From: Lysobacter sp.
GTDB taxonomy: Bacteria; Pseudomonadota; Gammaproteobacteria; Xanthomonadales; Xanthomonadaceae
Assembly: GCA_019634715.1 (NCBI GenBank)
Contig: JAHCAU010000008.1
Coordinates: forward strand, 144,768-208,767
DNA: 64,000 nt
Direction of reading: 5' to 3'
Of this stretch, positions 19,129 to 28,318 are shown one piece after another. The notes beneath the pieces were generated by a model, which had not been told where the DNA came from, did no database searches, and worked only from the letters and a program-made list of their open reading frames with translations. The stretch's first letter is position 1. Every line of letters begins with the position of its first letter. A program made the position numbers and the translations under genes.

Positions 19129-19170
19129 TGCGATGAATACCGGCCATCGCCCACACAGGGAGACGCCCGC

Positions 19171-20079
19171 ATGAATGCGTCCGCTGCACAGCGCGACAGG
19201 GCGCCTGCCGCGCCCACCGCGTTCCCTCCGCCCCGCATGCACAGGCTGCGCCATCCGCTGCCCGGCTTTGGCCTGGGCCTCGGCGTCGGCATGGCCTGGC
19301 TCGGACTGGTCGTACTGCTGCCCCTGCTCGCGCTGTGCGTGCGCGCGGCAGGCCTCGGTCTCGACGGCTGGCTGCGCGCGCTCCGCGACGAGCGCGTGCA
19401 GGCGGCGCTGCAGCTGAGCTTCGGTGCAGCGCTGGTGGCGGCGATCGTGGCATCGCTCGTCGGCCTGCTGGTGGCCTGGGTGCTCGTGCGCTACCGCTTC
19501 CCGGGCCGGCGCCTGATCGATGCCCTGGTCGACCTGCCGTTCGCACTGCCGACGGCGGTCGCCGGCATCGCCCTGACCGCGATCTACTCCAGCAACGGCT
19601 GGATCGGACAATGGCTCGAACCGCTGGGCGTGAAAATCGCGTACACCAGCGTCGGCATCACCCTTGCCTTGATCTTCATCGGCCTGCCGTTCGCGGTGCG
19701 CTCGGTGCAGCCGCTGCTGGAAACGCTGGGGCGCGAACAGGAAGAAGCCGCAGCATCGCTGGGCGCATCGCGCTGGACCGCGCTGCGTCGCGTGGTGCTG
19801 CCGGAAGTGCTGCCCGGGGCGCTGACCGGCTTTTCGCTGGCCTTCGCGCGCGGACTCGGCGAATACGGCTCGGTGATCTTCATCGCCGGCAACCTGCCGT
19901 ACAAGACCGAGATCGCGCCGCTGCTCATCACCATCCGCCTGGAGGAATACGACTACAACGGCGCGATCGCGCTGGCGGCGCTGCTGCTGGCCGCGTCGTT
20001 CGTCTGCCTGCTCGCGATCAACGCCATTCCCGCGCTGTTATCGCACGGGCGCGGCAAGGGAGACCGCCATGTCCGCTGA
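19171..20079 (+). CDS. cysT: Sulfate ABC transporter permease CysT
   Basis: Integral membrane subunit of the sulfate importer (302 aa), six predicted helices from about 36 to 295. The EAA loop EEAAASLGASRWTALRRVVL near residue 190 is the docking site for CysA. PFALPTAVAGIAL and YGSVIFIAGNLPYKTEIAPL are typical of CysT/CysU. The first 30 residues are a hydrophilic, Pro/Ala-rich extension. It overlaps cysW by 11 bases. Confidence 0.93.
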   Translation: MNASAAQRDRAPAAPTAFPPPRMHRLRHPLPGFGLGLGVGMAWLGLVVLLPLLALCVRAAGLGLDGWLRALRDERVQAALQLSFGAALVAAIVASLVGLLVAWVLVRYRFPGRRLIDALVDLPFALPTAVAGIALTAIYSSNGWIGQWLEPLGVKIAYTSVGITLALIFIGLPFAVRSVQPLLETLGREQEEAAASLGASRWTALRRVVLPEVLPGALTGFSLAFARGLGEYGSVIFIAGNLPYKTEIAPLLITIRLEEYDYNGAIALAALLLAASFVCLLAINAIPALLSHGRGKGDRHVR

Positions 20080-20932
20080 GTTCCTGCATGACGATCCGCT
20101 GCGCGAGCCCGCCTGGGTGCGCGCCGTCCTCATCGCGCTGGCCGTGCTCGCCATGGTCCTGCTGGTGGTGCTGCCGCTGCTGACCGTGCTGGCCTCCGCC
20201 TTCGGCAAGGGCTTCGGCGCATGGTGGGCGGCGCTGCGCGAACCCGATGCATTGGCCGCATTGCGCCTGACCCTGCTCACGGTGTCGATCGCGGTGCCGG
20301 TGAACGCGGTCTGCGGCGTGCTGACGGCCTGGGCGCTGGCGCGCTTCGAGTTCGCGGGCAAGCGCGTGCTGCTGTCGCTGATCGACCTGCCGTTCGCGGT
20401 GTCGCCGGTGGTCGCGGGTCTGTGCCTGGTGCTGCTGTTCGGCGCGCATGGCTGGTTCGCGGCACTGCTCGCCGAATACGACATCAAGATCCTGTTCGCG
20501 CGTCCGGGCATCGTGCTGGCCACGCTGTTCATCACCTTCCCGTTCGTGGTGCGAGAACTGCTGCCGCTCATGCAGCAGCAGGGGGCCGACGAGGAACTGG
20601 CGGCGCGCTCGCTGGGCGCGGGTGCGTGGCGCCTGTTCTTCCGCATCACCCTGCCGAACATCAAGTGGGGGCTGCTCTACGGCGTGCTGCTGTGCACGGC
20701 GCGGGCGATGGGCGAGTTCGGCGCGGTGTCGGTGGTCTCCGGCCACATCCGTGGCCTGACCAACACGCTGCCGCTGCACATCGAGATCCTCTACAACGAA
20801 TTCGACACCGTCGCCGCCTTCGCCGCCGCCTCGCTGCTCTCGGGCATGGCGCTGGTGACCCTGGTACTGAAGTTCTGGCTGGAATCGCGCCACGGCGACG
20901 CGCTGGCGTCGTCGCACAGGAAACACCGATAG
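20069..20932 (+). CDS. cysW: Sulfate ABC transporter permease CysW
   Basis: Second permease subunit (287 aa). The EAA loop is at GADEELAARSLGAGAWRLFF near residue 175, and PFAVSPVVAGLCLVLLFG and GEFGAVSVVSGHIRGLTNTLPLHIEILYNE (in part) mark CysW. Six membrane segments. Starts inside the end of cysT and ends 12 bases before cysA, so the three subunits are co-translated. Confidence 0.93.
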   Translation: MSAEFLHDDPLREPAWVRAVLIALAVLAMVLLVVLPLLTVLASAFGKGFGAWWAALREPDALAALRLTLLTVSIAVPVNAVCGVLTAWALARFEFAGKRVLLSLIDLPFAVSPVVAGLCLVLLFGAHGWFAALLAEYDIKILFARPGIVLATLFITFPFVVRELLPLMQQQGADEELAARSLGAGAWRLFFRITLPNIKWGLLYGVLLCTARAMGEFGAVSVVSGHIRGLTNTLPLHIEILYNEFDTVAAFAAASLLSGMALVTLVLKFWLESRHGDALASSHRKHR

Positions 20933-20944
20933 GAGTCCGCTGAC

Positions 20945-21997
20945 ATGCACCTGAGCCTTCGCAACATCCAGAAGCATTACGCCGGCGCGGCCGCGCTCGC
21001 CGGCGTCGACCTCGACATCGTCTCCGGCGAGCTCATCGCGCTGCTCGGACCCTCGGGTTCCGGCAAGACCACGCTGCTGCGGATCATCGCCGGGCTGCTT
21101 TCGCCGGATGCCGGTGAAGTGCGCTTCGGCGACCGCGATGCCACGCGGCTGAGCCTGCGCGAGCGCAACGTCGGCTTCGTGTTCCAGCATTACGCCCTGT
21201 TCCGGCACATGACCGTGGCCGAGAACATCGCCTTCGGCCTGCGCAGCCGGCCGCGCGCGCGCCGTCCGGACAAGGCGACGATCGCGCGCCGCGTCGACGA
21301 ACTGCTGCAGCTGATCCAGTTGCCCGATTACGGCGGGCGCCATCCCGAGCAGCTGTCGGGCGGGCAGAAGCAGCGCATCGCCCTGGCGCGGGCCTTGGCG
21401 ATCGATCCCAGCGTGCTGCTGCTCGACGAACCTTTCGGCGCGCTCGACGCCAAGGTCCGTGTGGAATTGCGGCGCTGGTTGCGCCGCCTGCACGATCAGA
21501 CCGGTCAGACGACCGTGTTCGTCACCCACGACCAGGAAGAGGCGCTGGAACTGGCCGATCGCGTGGTCGTGCTGCGCGAAGGACGCATCGAACAGGTCGG
21601 CACGCCGGACGAGATCTACGCGCAGCCGGCCTCGGCCTATGTCTTCGATTTCATCGGTCGCGGCAATGCGATCCGCGGGCGCGTGCAGGCCGGTGTGTTC
21701 GTGGCCGAGGACGAGATCGGCGTGCTGGACGCGCCGGGCATCGCCGATGGCGAGGCGGTGGCGATGTTCCGTCCGCACCAGGCGGTGCGCAACGACGAGG
21801 ACGGCGAGGGCATCCGCGTGCGCGTGTCCGGCGTGCATCGACGCGCGGATCGCATCACGGTGGATCTGACCCCCGGCGGCGGCCTGCTTCCGATCGAATG
21901 GGAGCGCGTGGCCGAGGACGACATCGCGCTGCCGGCGGTGGGCGAGGCGCTGGTGCTGCGACCCACGCGGCCGCGCTTCTTTCCGCTGCCCGCATGA
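20945..21997 (+). CDS. cysA: Sulfate/thiosulfate import ATP-binding protein CysA
   Basis: ATPase subunit of the importer (350 aa). Walker A GPSGSGKT at 35-42, Q-loop in [14 protein letters not shown], signature LSGGQKQR, Walker [12 protein letters not shown], and switch His in [12 protein letters not shown]. The C-terminal 110 residues form the TOBE-like regulatory domain common to the CysA/MalK class ([17 protein letters not shown]). Last gene of the sulfate operon; a long hairpin follows the stop. Confidence 0.95.
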   Translation: MHLSLRNIQKHYAGAAALAGVDLDIVSGELIALLGPSGSGKTTLLRIIAGLLSPDAGEVRFGDRDATRLSLRERNVGFVFQHYALFRHMTVAENIAFGLRSRPRARRPDKATIARRVDELLQLIQLPDYGGRHPEQLSGGQKQRIALARALAIDPSVLLLDEPFGALDAKVRVELRRWLRRLHDQTGQTTVFVTHDQEEALELADRVVVLREGRIEQVGTPDEIYAQPASAYVFDFIGRGNAIRGRVQAGVFVAEDEIGVLDAPGIADGEAVAMFRPHQAVRNDEDGEGIRVRVSGVHRRADRITVDLTPGGGLLPIEWERVAEDDIALPAVGEALVLRPTRPRFFPLPA

Positions 21998-22001
21998 CCC
22001 A

Positions 22002-22129
22002 CCCGCTGCGGACTTGGCCCGCCGTCGCCGTGCCTGCCTTCGCTGCGATGACACTCCCGAGGTAGAGCATCCGGCGCGACAAGCGAGGCAGTGGCGACGG
22101 AGCGGACGGCAGGCCAAGTCCGCAGCGGG
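22002..22129. repeat. Long imperfect hairpin between convergent cysA and DUF2145 genes
   Basis: An 18-bp perfect inverted repeat (22002-22019 with 22112-22129) encloses about 92 bases that pair further (CCGTCGCC near 22022 with GGCGACGG near 22093). The structure fills nearly the whole convergent gap. It could be a non-autonomous mobile element or serve as a two-way transcription stop; there is no T-run. Confidence 0.75.
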
Positions 22130-22134
22130 CGCGC

Positions 22135-23010
22135 TCACGCGGGTCCGGGTGCCGGCATGCGCTGGCCACGACGCCACTCCGTTTCGCGGATCGCGAAATC
22201 CGATGCATCGAGCCAGCGCAGGATCGACCGCACGGTCACCACCGGGTAGTCGCCGCCCAGGCGCGTGCCGATGTCGTGGTCGGTGAAGACGAGATGGGCG
22301 CCGCCGAACAATCCACCGACGATTCGCCTGGAATACGCGATGTGGATGGTGTCGGGCCGGAAACCGTGGGCCTTCGCCAGCAGGTAGGCCTGCGCCCGCT
22401 CGTTCGTCGGCCGTGCTTGCGCAAGGGTCGCCGCGATGTGTTCCAGCACCCAGGCCGTGGAATTCTGGTAGCGCGCGCTGCCAGGGCGCGCGATCAGGTT
22501 GTAGCGCGGCGTGTACAGCGGATCGTGGCGCAGGTTCGCCAGGCGCGAGGCGAGGCGTTCGCTCATGTCGGCGGGCAGCCAGGTGATGCGTGCATCCTGT
22601 TCGATCAGGTCGTCGGCGAAGAAATTCACCAGGCCCTGCGCATACAGGCCCGAGCCGTCGCTGCTGCAATCGTTGAGCAGATGGACCACGGTCCAGCGGC
22701 CGTCGGCATGGTCGCGCAGCGCGAAGCCCGCGTGGCTGTAGCGCAGGCCGTGCTTCGACAGGTCGGTGCCCACCCGGGAGACCAGCGCGACAGGTGCATC
22801 GTGCCGGTCCAGTTCCTCCACGACCATCCGCGCGGTGCGCGCGGCATCGGCGATCCGTGCCGGGGTCATCGTCCGCGTTTCGCAGGGCGTGCCCGCGTTT
22901 GCGGCCGGAGCCACGCTCATCAGCACGATCAATGCCACCAGCATCAGCCCGATCAGGCTGGCGGCAGCGCGCGCGCTGCGGCGTTCGTCGTCGGGGTCGT
23001 AGCCGCTCAC
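22135..23010 (-). CDS. DUF2145 family secreted protein
   Basis: A 291-aa protein. After a hydrophilic start (SGYDPDDERRS) comes a single hydrophobic segment LIGLMLVALIVLMSVAPAANA, then the DUF2145 domain with conserved GTDLSKHGLRYSHAGFALRD, VVHLLNDCSSDGSGLY and SYSR-like HIAYSRRIV motifs. The SHAG and NDC motifs recall permuted NlpC/P60 papain-like enzymes, but this is my inference. The start is the GTG at 23010, whose GTGA overlaps the stop of the upstream gene; the frame upstream is antisense noise. Function is unknown. Confidence 0.78.
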   Translation of the reverse strand: MSGYDPDDERRSARAAASLIGLMLVALIVLMSVAPAANAGTPCETRTMTPARIADAARTARMVVEELDRHDAPVALVSRVGTDLSKHGLRYSHAGFALRDHADGRWTVVHLLNDCSSDGSGLYAQGLVNFFADDLIEQDARITWLPADMSERLASRLANLRHDPLYTPRYNLIARPGSARYQNSTAWVLEHIAATLAQARPTNERAQAYLLAKAHGFRPDTIHIAYSRRIVGGLFGGAHLVFTDHDIGTRLGGDYPVVTVRSILRWLDASDFAIRETEWRRGQRMPAPGPA

Positions 23011-23486
23011 GATGCCCGCTCCAGAGAAGCGATCCCGAGCGATGTGATCTCCCGCGAATGGATGTGGCCGCGCGTTGCCTCGTCGGCGATGAAGCAGATC
23101 GCCTCGCCGCTGGCCATCAGCAGCCAGCCGCCGGACACCGCCACCGCTTCCAGCGCATGGCCTGCGGACAGCCCCAGCGCCTTCACCGCCTCGACCGACA
23201 GATACACGACGAACGAGGCGCCGACCCCGACGGCCGAGATCGTCACCGCCACCACTGCGCCGCTGGCGACGATGCCGGTGACCACGAACTCGCTGCCCGC
23301 GGCCAGCGCGCTGATCGCCGCGATCGGCACCTCCACCGATGCGGCGAGGCTGGCTTCGGAGGCACGCGACGCGGCGGGATGGGCGTCGGCAGGGGGAATC
23401 AACAGGCAGCCCAGCGCCAGCACGGCGGCGGCGATGCGGTAGCGCAGGGGCATGTGGCGCAGCAGGGGGAATGCGGTCTGCGGCAT
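23007..23486 (-). CDS. Secreted protein of unknown function coupled to DUF2145
   Basis: A 159-aa protein that I do not recognise. A signal peptide (residues about 12-35, RIAAAVLALGCLLIPPADA) is followed by an Ala/Ser-rich region and two or three glycine/valine-rich hydrophobic stretches (EFVVTGIVASGAVVAVTISAV is one), then a polar tail ICFIADEATRGHIHSREIT. It may be a periplasmic or inner-membrane partner of the DUF2145 protein, since the two overlap by GTGA. An ATG at codon 12 is an alternative start. Confidence 0.65.
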   Translation of the reverse strand: MPQTAFPLLRHMPLRYRIAAAVLALGCLLIPPADAHPAASRASEASLAASVEVPIAAISALAAGSEFVVTGIVASGAVVAVTISAVGVGASFVVYLSVEAVKALGLSAGHALEAVAVSGGWLLMASGEAICFIADEATRGHIHSREITSLGIASLERAS

Positions 23487-23599
23487 GGGGGCGGTACGGA
23501 TGGGAAGGTGGATCGAGGAAAGCCGCCGCCCGGATGCATTGCAAACGGAATCGACCGGGTGTAAGCAGTGGGGCTGACAAGTATTGGAAAGCGATACCC

Positions 23600-24349
23600 A
23601 TGGCCGTTTCGGTGGATCTGATCGACGCCCTCAAGCGCCTGCTGCGCGGGCAGGGCATGACCTATCGCGAGCTGGCCTCGCGCCTGAAGATGAGCGAGGC
23701 GGCGGTCAAGCGCATGTTCTCGCTGCGCGCGATGAGCCTGCAGCGCCTGGAGCAGATCTGCGACGTGCTGGACATCGGTCTGGCCGACCTCGCGGCCGAA
23801 TCCGCGCGCGGCAAGGACAGCATGGCCCAGCTCAGCGAGGCCCAGGAGCGCGCGCTGGTGTCCGAGCCGGCGCTGCTGCTGGCGCTGTTCCTCAGCCTGA
23901 ACCGCTGGAAGCAGAGCGATGTGCTGGCGCAGTTTTCGTTCACCGAGCCGCAGTGGACCGGATTGCTGGTCAAGCTCGACCGCCTGGGGATCATCGAACT
24001 GCTGCCGGGCAACCGTGCGCGTGCGCTGACCGCGCGCAACTTCCGCTGGCGCCGCAATGGGCCGATGGAACTGTATTTCCGCGAGAAGCTGCTCGGCGAC
24101 TACTTCGCCGATGCGTTCGACGGCGAACAGGACGGCCTGTTCCTGCTCAGCGGCAGCCTCAGCGTCGACGGCGTGCGCCAGATGCGGCAGCGGCTGGAAG
24201 AAGTGGTGAAGGAATTCGACGCACTGCTGGTGCGCGACGCCACGCTGTCGCCGAAGGAGCGCATCGGCGTCAGCTTGGTGCTCGCGCAGAAGCCGTGGCT
24301 GCTGCAACTGTTCCAGGGCTATCGGCGCGCGCTCGACGCGAAAGGCTGA
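23600..24349 (+). CDS. XRE-family HTH regulator with C-terminal effector-like region
   Basis: A 249-aa protein. Residues about 5-65 form a Cro/C1-type helix-turn-helix (GMTYRELASRLKMSEAAVKRMFS then LQRLEQICDVLDIGLADLA; each shown in part). About 75-249 is a helical domain without a recognised ligand site (FSFTEPQWTGLLVKLDRLG and others). The ATG at 23600 is supported by GGAAAG upstream and by the HTH starting at once. It stands upstream of fabA across a palindrome-rich gap and diverges from the DUF2145 pair. Targets are unknown. Confidence 0.78.
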   Translation: MAVSVDLIDALKRLLRGQGMTYRELASRLKMSEAAVKRMFSLRAMSLQRLEQICDVLDIGLADLAAESARGKDSMAQLSEAQERALVSEPALLLALFLSLNRWKQSDVLAQFSFTEPQWTGLLVKLDRLGIIELLPGNRARALTARNFRWRRNGPMELYFREKLLGDYFADAFDGEQDGLFLLSGSLSVDGVRQMRQRLEEVVKEFDALLVRDATLSPKERIGVSLVLAQKPWLLQLFQGYRRALDAKG

Positions 24350-24369
24350 ACGCAGCCGGCAAGATTTTC

Positions 24370-24460
24370 ATGCATACCTCTGCGTACAGTCGATGCATAC
24401 GCATGCGTAGGTTCGTTCCTTGAATGAATGCATGCGGCCATACGCATGCGAATGCTGGAA
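24370..24460 (+). promoter_or_regulatory. Cluster of GCATACGCATGCG-type palindromes upstream of fabA
   Basis: A perfect 12-bp palindrome TACGCATGCGTA lies at 24398-24409 and a second near-copy TACGCATGCGA at 24441-24451, with further partial copies near 24370 (TGCATAC, TGCGTAC) and 24427 (GAATGCATGCG). The composition is clearly more AT-rich than nearby DNA. The repeats could be operators for a fatty-acid regulator acting on fabAB. Confidence 0.5.
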
Positions 24461-24536
24461 AAACAGGGGTTTGAAGCGCAGTGGCCGCCGGGAAAACGGC
24501 GATAATGGCAAGTTCCGTCCACTTGCAGTCCGCTCA

Positions 24537-25052
24537 ATGCCGCAGCCCGCTTCGTTCGATTACGCGCAACTCATCGCCTGCTCGCAAGGCACCGTGTTCG
24601 GCCCCGGCAACGCACGTCTGCCGGCCCCACCGATGCTGATGTTCGACCGCATCACCCGCATCGACGAGAAGGGCGGCTCGCACGGCAAGGGACTGCTGGT
24701 GGCGGAACTGGACATCCGCCCGGACCTCTGGTTCTTCGCATGCCACTTCGAAGGCGATCCGGTGATGCCCGGCTGCCTCGGCCTCGATGCGATGTGGCAG
24801 CTCGCGGGCTTCTATCTGCCGTGGCTCGGCGAACCCGGTCGCGGTCGCGCGCTCGGCGTCGGCAACGTGAAGTTCAGCGGCCAGGTGCTGCCGACCGCGA
24901 AGCTGGTGCGCTACGAGATCGACGTGCGCCGCGTGATGCGCGGCAAGCTCGCGCTGGTCATCGCCGATGGCCGCACCTACGTCGACGACCGCCTGATCTA
25001 CGAAGCCGACGGGCTGCGCGTGGGCCTGTTCCAGTCGGTGGAGGGCTTCTGA
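24537..25052 (+). CDS. fabA: 3-hydroxydecanoyl-ACP dehydratase/isomerase FabA
   Basis: Dehydrates 3-hydroxyacyl-ACP and isomerises trans-2- to cis-3-decenoyl-ACP, the branch to unsaturated fatty acids. A 171-aa protein, one residue from the E. coli length; catalytic His70 and Asp84 are in [23 protein letters not shown] (in part). The ATG at 24537 gives the conserved length; the open frame upstream lacks similarity. The stop TGA shares two bases with the fabB ATG. Confidence 0.95.
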   Translation: MPQPASFDYAQLIACSQGTVFGPGNARLPAPPMLMFDRITRIDEKGGSHGKGLLVAELDIRPDLWFFACHFEGDPVMPGCLGLDAMWQLAGFYLPWLGEPGRGRALGVGNVKFSGQVLPTAKLVRYEIDVRRVMRGKLALVIADGRTYVDDRLIYEADGLRVGLFQSVEGF

Positions 25053-26278
25053 TGCGCCGCGTCGTCGTCACCGGCTACGGCCTCGTGTCCCCGATCGGCA
25101 ACGATGCCGATACCGTCGCCGCCGCGCTGCGCAACGGCGCCAGCGGCATCGAATCCGTTCCCGAATACACCGAGAAGGGCTTCCGCAGCCAGGTCGCGGG
25201 CGTGCCGAAGATCGACCTCGATGCGCAGATCGATCGCAAGCTCAAGCGCTTCATGGGCGATGCCGCCGCATACGCGTACATCGCGATGCGCGACGCCATC
25301 GCCGATGCCGGCCTCGACGAGGCGCAGGTCCGCAACCCGCGCACCGGCGTGATCGCCGGCTCCGGCGGCGCCTCGGCGCACTGGCAGATCGAGACCGGCG
25401 ACCTGATGCGCAACAAGGGCGCGCGCAAGGTCGGCGCATTCATGGTGCCGCGCACGATGGCCTCGACCGTGTCCGCGTCGCTGGCCACCGCCTTCGGCAT
25501 CCAGGGCGTGAGCTACACCATCGCCGCCGCCTGCGCGACCTCCGCGCACTGCATCGGCGCCGCCGCCGATTTGATCCGCCACGGCGCGCAGGACATCGTC
25601 ATGGCCGGTGGCGGCGAAGAGCTGCACTGGGGCCTGTCGGTGCAGTTCGATGCGATGGGCGCGCTCTCCAGCCACTTCAACGACACGCCGCAGCGTGCGT
25701 CGCGTCCGTACGACGCCGATCGCGATGGTTTCGTCATCGGTGCCGGTGGCGGCATCCTGGTGCTGGAGGAGTACGAACACGCGAAGGCGCGCGGCGCGCG
25801 CATCCACGCCGAACTGGTCGGCTACGGCGTGACCTCCGACGGCGCCGACATGGTCGCGCCCAGCGGCGAGGGCGCGGTGCGCTGCATGCGCATGGCGATG
25901 CAGGGTTTCCCGGGCGGCGGCGAGCCGGTCGGCACTATCGACTACCTCAACACGCATGGCACCTCGACGCCGCTGGGCGACATCATCGAGATCGAGGCGG
26001 TGCGCGAGGCTTTCGGCGGTACGATCCCGCCGTTCTCATCGACCAAGGCGCTCACCGGCCATTCGCTCGGCGCGGCCAGCGTGCACGAAGCGATCTACAG
26101 CCTGCTGATGCTGCGCGACGGCTTCATGGCCGGCTCGGCGAACATCGAAACCCTCGATCCGCGCGTCGAAGGCTATCCGGTGCTGCGCGAAACGCGCGAT
26201 GCGCCGCTGCGCACGGTCATGTCGAACAGCTTCGGCTTCGGCGGCACCAACGCGACGCTGGTGTTCCGGGTGGTGTGA
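25052..26278 (+). CDS. fabB: 3-oxoacyl-ACP synthase I FabB
   Basis: Condensing enzyme that elongates FabA's cis-3-decenoyl-ACP (408 aa). Catalytic triad: Cys161 ([10 protein letters not shown]), His302 ([11 protein letters not shown]) and His337 ([10 protein letters not shown]); [16 protein letters not shown] and [11 protein letters not shown] are typical. Overlap with fabA (TGATG) makes the classical fabAB operon. Confidence 0.95.
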   Translation: MRRVVVTGYGLVSPIGNDADTVAAALRNGASGIESVPEYTEKGFRSQVAGVPKIDLDAQIDRKLKRFMGDAAAYAYIAMRDAIADAGLDEAQVRNPRTGVIAGSGGASAHWQIETGDLMRNKGARKVGAFMVPRTMASTVSASLATAFGIQGVSYTIAAACATSAHCIGAAADLIRHGAQDIVMAGGGEELHWGLSVQFDAMGALSSHFNDTPQRASRPYDADRDGFVIGAGGGILVLEEYEHAKARGARIHAELVGYGVTSDGADMVAPSGEGAVRCMRMAMQGFPGGGEPVGTIDYLNTHGTSTPLGDIIEIEAVREAFGGTIPPFSSTKALTGHSLGAASVHEAIYSLLMLRDGFMAGSANIETLDPRVEGYPVLRETRDAPLRTVMSNSFGFGGTNATLVFRVV

Positions 26279-26288
26279 ACCAGACTCC

Positions 26289-26318
26289 GCGCCGTTCCGG
26301 CAATGTCCGGAACGGCGC
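26289..26318. terminator. Stem-loop between convergent fabB and ppk2
   Basis: GCGCCGTTCCGG (26289-26300) and CCGGAACGGCGC (26307-26318) form a perfect 12-bp stem with CAATGT loop. There is no T-run on either side, so it is a weak or factor-assisted terminator. Confidence 0.6.
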
Positions 26319-26321
26319 AAG

Positions 26322-27104
26322 TCAGTCGACGATGGGCAGTGGCTTCACCATCGAATAGCTTTCCTTCTTCGGCTTGCCCGGCAGCGGCGGGAACTCCACC
26401 GGCTCCGGCTTGATCTGCGTGTCCGGCAGGCGGTCGAGCAGGTCGCGGATCAGGGTCAGGCGCCCGCGCCTCTGGTCGTTGAAATCCACGAGCGTCCACG
26501 GTGCATGGTCGGTGTGCGTGGCCTTGAGCATGGCCTCGCGCGCCTTCGTGTATTCGGCGTACTTCGCGCGCGCCTCGATATCGATCGGCGACAGCTTCCA
26601 GCCCTTGAGCGGGTCCTCGCGACGCTCGGCGAAGCGCTTCTCCTGCTCGTCCTGGTCGCAGCACAGCCAGTACTTGAACAGCAGGATGCCGTCGTCGACC
26701 AGCATCTTCTCGAACACCGGCGCCTGTTTCAGGAACGCCTTCACCTGCCTGTCGTCGGCGAAACCCATGACCTTCTCGACGCCCGCGCGGTTGTACCAGC
26801 TGCGGTCGAACAGCACGATCTCGCCGGCGGCGGGCAGGTGCGGCACGTAGCGCTGGAAATACCACTGGCTGCGCTCGCGCTCGCTCGGCTTCGGCAGGGC
26901 GACGGTGCGACACTGGCGCGGGTTGATGTGCGCGCCGATCGCATCGATCACGCCGCCCTTGCCGGCGGTGTCGCGGCCTTCGATGACGACGAGGATGCGC
27001 TGGTTGGTGTGCGCGGCCCAGCGCGCCATCGACGCCAGTTCGCGCTGCAGCGGTTCCAGGCGTTCCTCGTAGTCCTTGCGCTTGAGCTTTTCGGGTTTGG
27101 TCAT
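26322..27104 (-). CDS. ppk2: Polyphosphate kinase 2
   Basis: PPK2 family enzyme transferring phosphate between polyphosphate and nucleoside diphosphates (260 aa, single domain). Walker A-like GRDTAGKGGVIDAIG near residue 43, Walker B/lid motif LFDRSWYNRAGVEKVMGF near 98, and PKPSERERSQWYFQRYVPHLP are hallmarks. The ATG at 27104 follows the usual N-terminus KPEKLKRKDYEERLEPLQ. It converges with fabB across a hairpin. Confidence 0.93.
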   Translation of the reverse strand: MTKPEKLKRKDYEERLEPLQRELASMARWAAHTNQRILVVIEGRDTAGKGGVIDAIGAHINPRQCRTVALPKPSERERSQWYFQRYVPHLPAAGEIVLFDRSWYNRAGVEKVMGFADDRQVKAFLKQAPVFEKMLVDDGILLFKYWLCCDQDEQEKRFAERREDPLKGWKLSPIDIEARAKYAEYTKAREAMLKATHTDHAPWTLVDFNDQRRGRLTLIRDLLDRLPDTQIKPEPVEFPPLPGKPKKESYSMVKPLPIVD

Positions 27105-27135
27105 GGCGGATATGCGATGCAGTGCGGGGTTCGGG

Positions 27136-27525
27136 TCAGGTGCGCTTCGCGCGTTTCGCTGGTGCCTGCTTGCGCGCGGGCTTCGCCGGTGCGTCTTCCG
27201 GCCGTGCACTCGCCGCCATGCTCTTCGCGACTTCCAGCAGCGCGCCCTGCTGTTTGGTGTTGAGCGCGCGGTAGGCGGCGAGCAGGTCGTGCTCGCCTCG
27301 GGTGCGGGTGGGGTCGAGGGTGCTGGCGACTTCGGCCAGCAGCGCACCGGCGGGGACGCCGAAGGTGCGGGCGAGGGCGTCGATCTGGTCGCGCCCGGGC
27401 ATCTTCTCGTCCTTCAGCCAGGCGCTGACCGTGCTGGCGCCGGCGCGCGGGATGGCGGTGGCGAGGTCGGTGACCGACAGGCCGGTGGCCTTGGTCAGCA
27501 GGCGCAGGGTGTTGCCGATCGACAT
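27136..27525 (-). CDS. Small HTH protein with basic Lys/Ala/Pro tail
   Basis: A 129-aa protein with an XRE-like helix-turn-helix at about 5-65 ([18 protein letters not shown], then [19 protein letters not shown] in part). The C-terminal 30 residues ([16 protein letters not shown]) are basic and low-complexity, like nucleoid-associated tails. It lies 3 bases after moaB and 31 before ppk2 in the same direction. Role unknown; regulatory or nucleoid binding is an inference. Confidence 0.75.
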   Translation of the reverse strand: MSIGNTLRLLTKATGLSVTDLATAIPRAGASTVSAWLKDEKMPGRDQIDALARTFGVPAGALLAEVASTLDPTRTRGEHDLLAAYRALNTKQQGALLEVAKSMAASARPEDAPAKPARKQAPAKRAKRT

Positions 27526-27528
27526 GGC

Positions 27529-28047
27529 TTACTCCTTGAGGCGGGGCCGCAGGGTGGCAAGGTTGCACGGTTTCGTGCGCGCGTCGAGTTGCGCGCGGAC
27601 GATCTTTTCCCAGGCGGTGCGGCAAGCCGAGGTGGAGCCGGGCAGGGCGAACAGGAAGGTGCCGTTGGCCAGCCCCGCGAACGCCCGCGACTGCAGGGTC
27701 GAGGTGCCGATCTCGTCGAAGCTGATCGCCCGGAACAGCTCGCCGAACCCGGGCATCTCCTTGTCGAGCAGCGGCAGCAGCGCTTCCGGCGTGGAATCGC
27801 GGCCGGTGAAGCCGGTGCCGCCCGTGACCAGGATGCCGTCCACCGCCGGATCCGCGATCCAGATCGACACCTGCGCGCGGAGCCGGTAGCGGTCGTCCGG
27901 CAGCAGCGCGCGGTCATGCAGCGTGTGGCCGGCCTCGACCAGCGCCTCGGCGAGATAGGCGCCGGAACTGTCCTCGGCCAGCGTGCGCGTGTCGGAAACG
28001 GTGAGGACGCAGAGGGAGAGGGGGATGAGGTCGGGTTGGGCGGTCAT
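27529..28047 (-). CDS. moaB: Molybdenum cofactor biosynthesis protein MoaB
   Basis: MogA/MoaB-fold protein, which adenylylates or binds molybdopterin (172 aa, normal length). [15 protein letters not shown] near residue 16, [25 protein letters not shown] (in part) near 70 and [17 protein letters not shown] near 132 are the conserved loops. No other moa gene is nearby; the downstream HTH gene is 3 bases away. Confidence 0.92.
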   Translation of the reverse strand: MTAQPDLIPLSLCVLTVSDTRTLAEDSSGAYLAEALVEAGHTLHDRALLPDDRYRLRAQVSIWIADPAVDGILVTGGTGFTGRDSTPEALLPLLDKEMPGFGELFRAISFDEIGTSTLQSRAFAGLANGTFLFALPGSTSACRTAWEKIVRAQLDARTKPCNLATLRPRLKE

Positions 28048-28072
28048 GGTGAGGGAATGTTGTTCGATAGAT

Positions 28073-28318
28073 TTAACGTGAAAGGTCGCTGAGCTGATCT
28101 TCTTCGTGTTGCTTCAGACACTCAGCCTCATGGTCTTTAGCGCTTCCGCCGTGCTCTTTCTCCATCTCGTATGCATCTCGAATGCATTTGCTTTCTATTT
28201 CTCTCCATTCTTCGTTCTTTTCGTTTCTAGCTAAAAGAAATACTGCTGCGAAAAATAAAGCAAAGAATAAAAATGCGATTCCTTCTTTCGACTTGAAATA
28301 ATCTATATTTTTACCCAT
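28073..28318 (-). CDS. AT-rich small single-span membrane protein, unknown
   Basis: An 81-aa product with one hydrophobic helix (AFLFFALFFAAVFLLA, residues about 14-30) followed by a highly charged tail rich in Glu, Lys and His (KNEEWREIESKCIRDAYEMEKEHGG in part). The DNA is far more AT-rich than its neighbours, with A/T-ending codons, which suggests recent acquisition. No family recognised. ATG at 28318 with a purine-rich upstream region is plausible but unproven. Confidence 0.6.
   Translation of the reverse strand: MGKNIDYFKSKEGIAFLFFALFFAAVFLLARNEKNEEWREIESKCIRDAYEMEKEHGGSAKDHEAECLKQHEEDQLSDLSR

Noticed and set aside
20018..22669. 883-codon antisense ORF opposite cysW, cysA and the following gap
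   Set aside because: Composition Arg/Gln/His-rich with no motif; the opposite strand carries complete ABC transporter genes.
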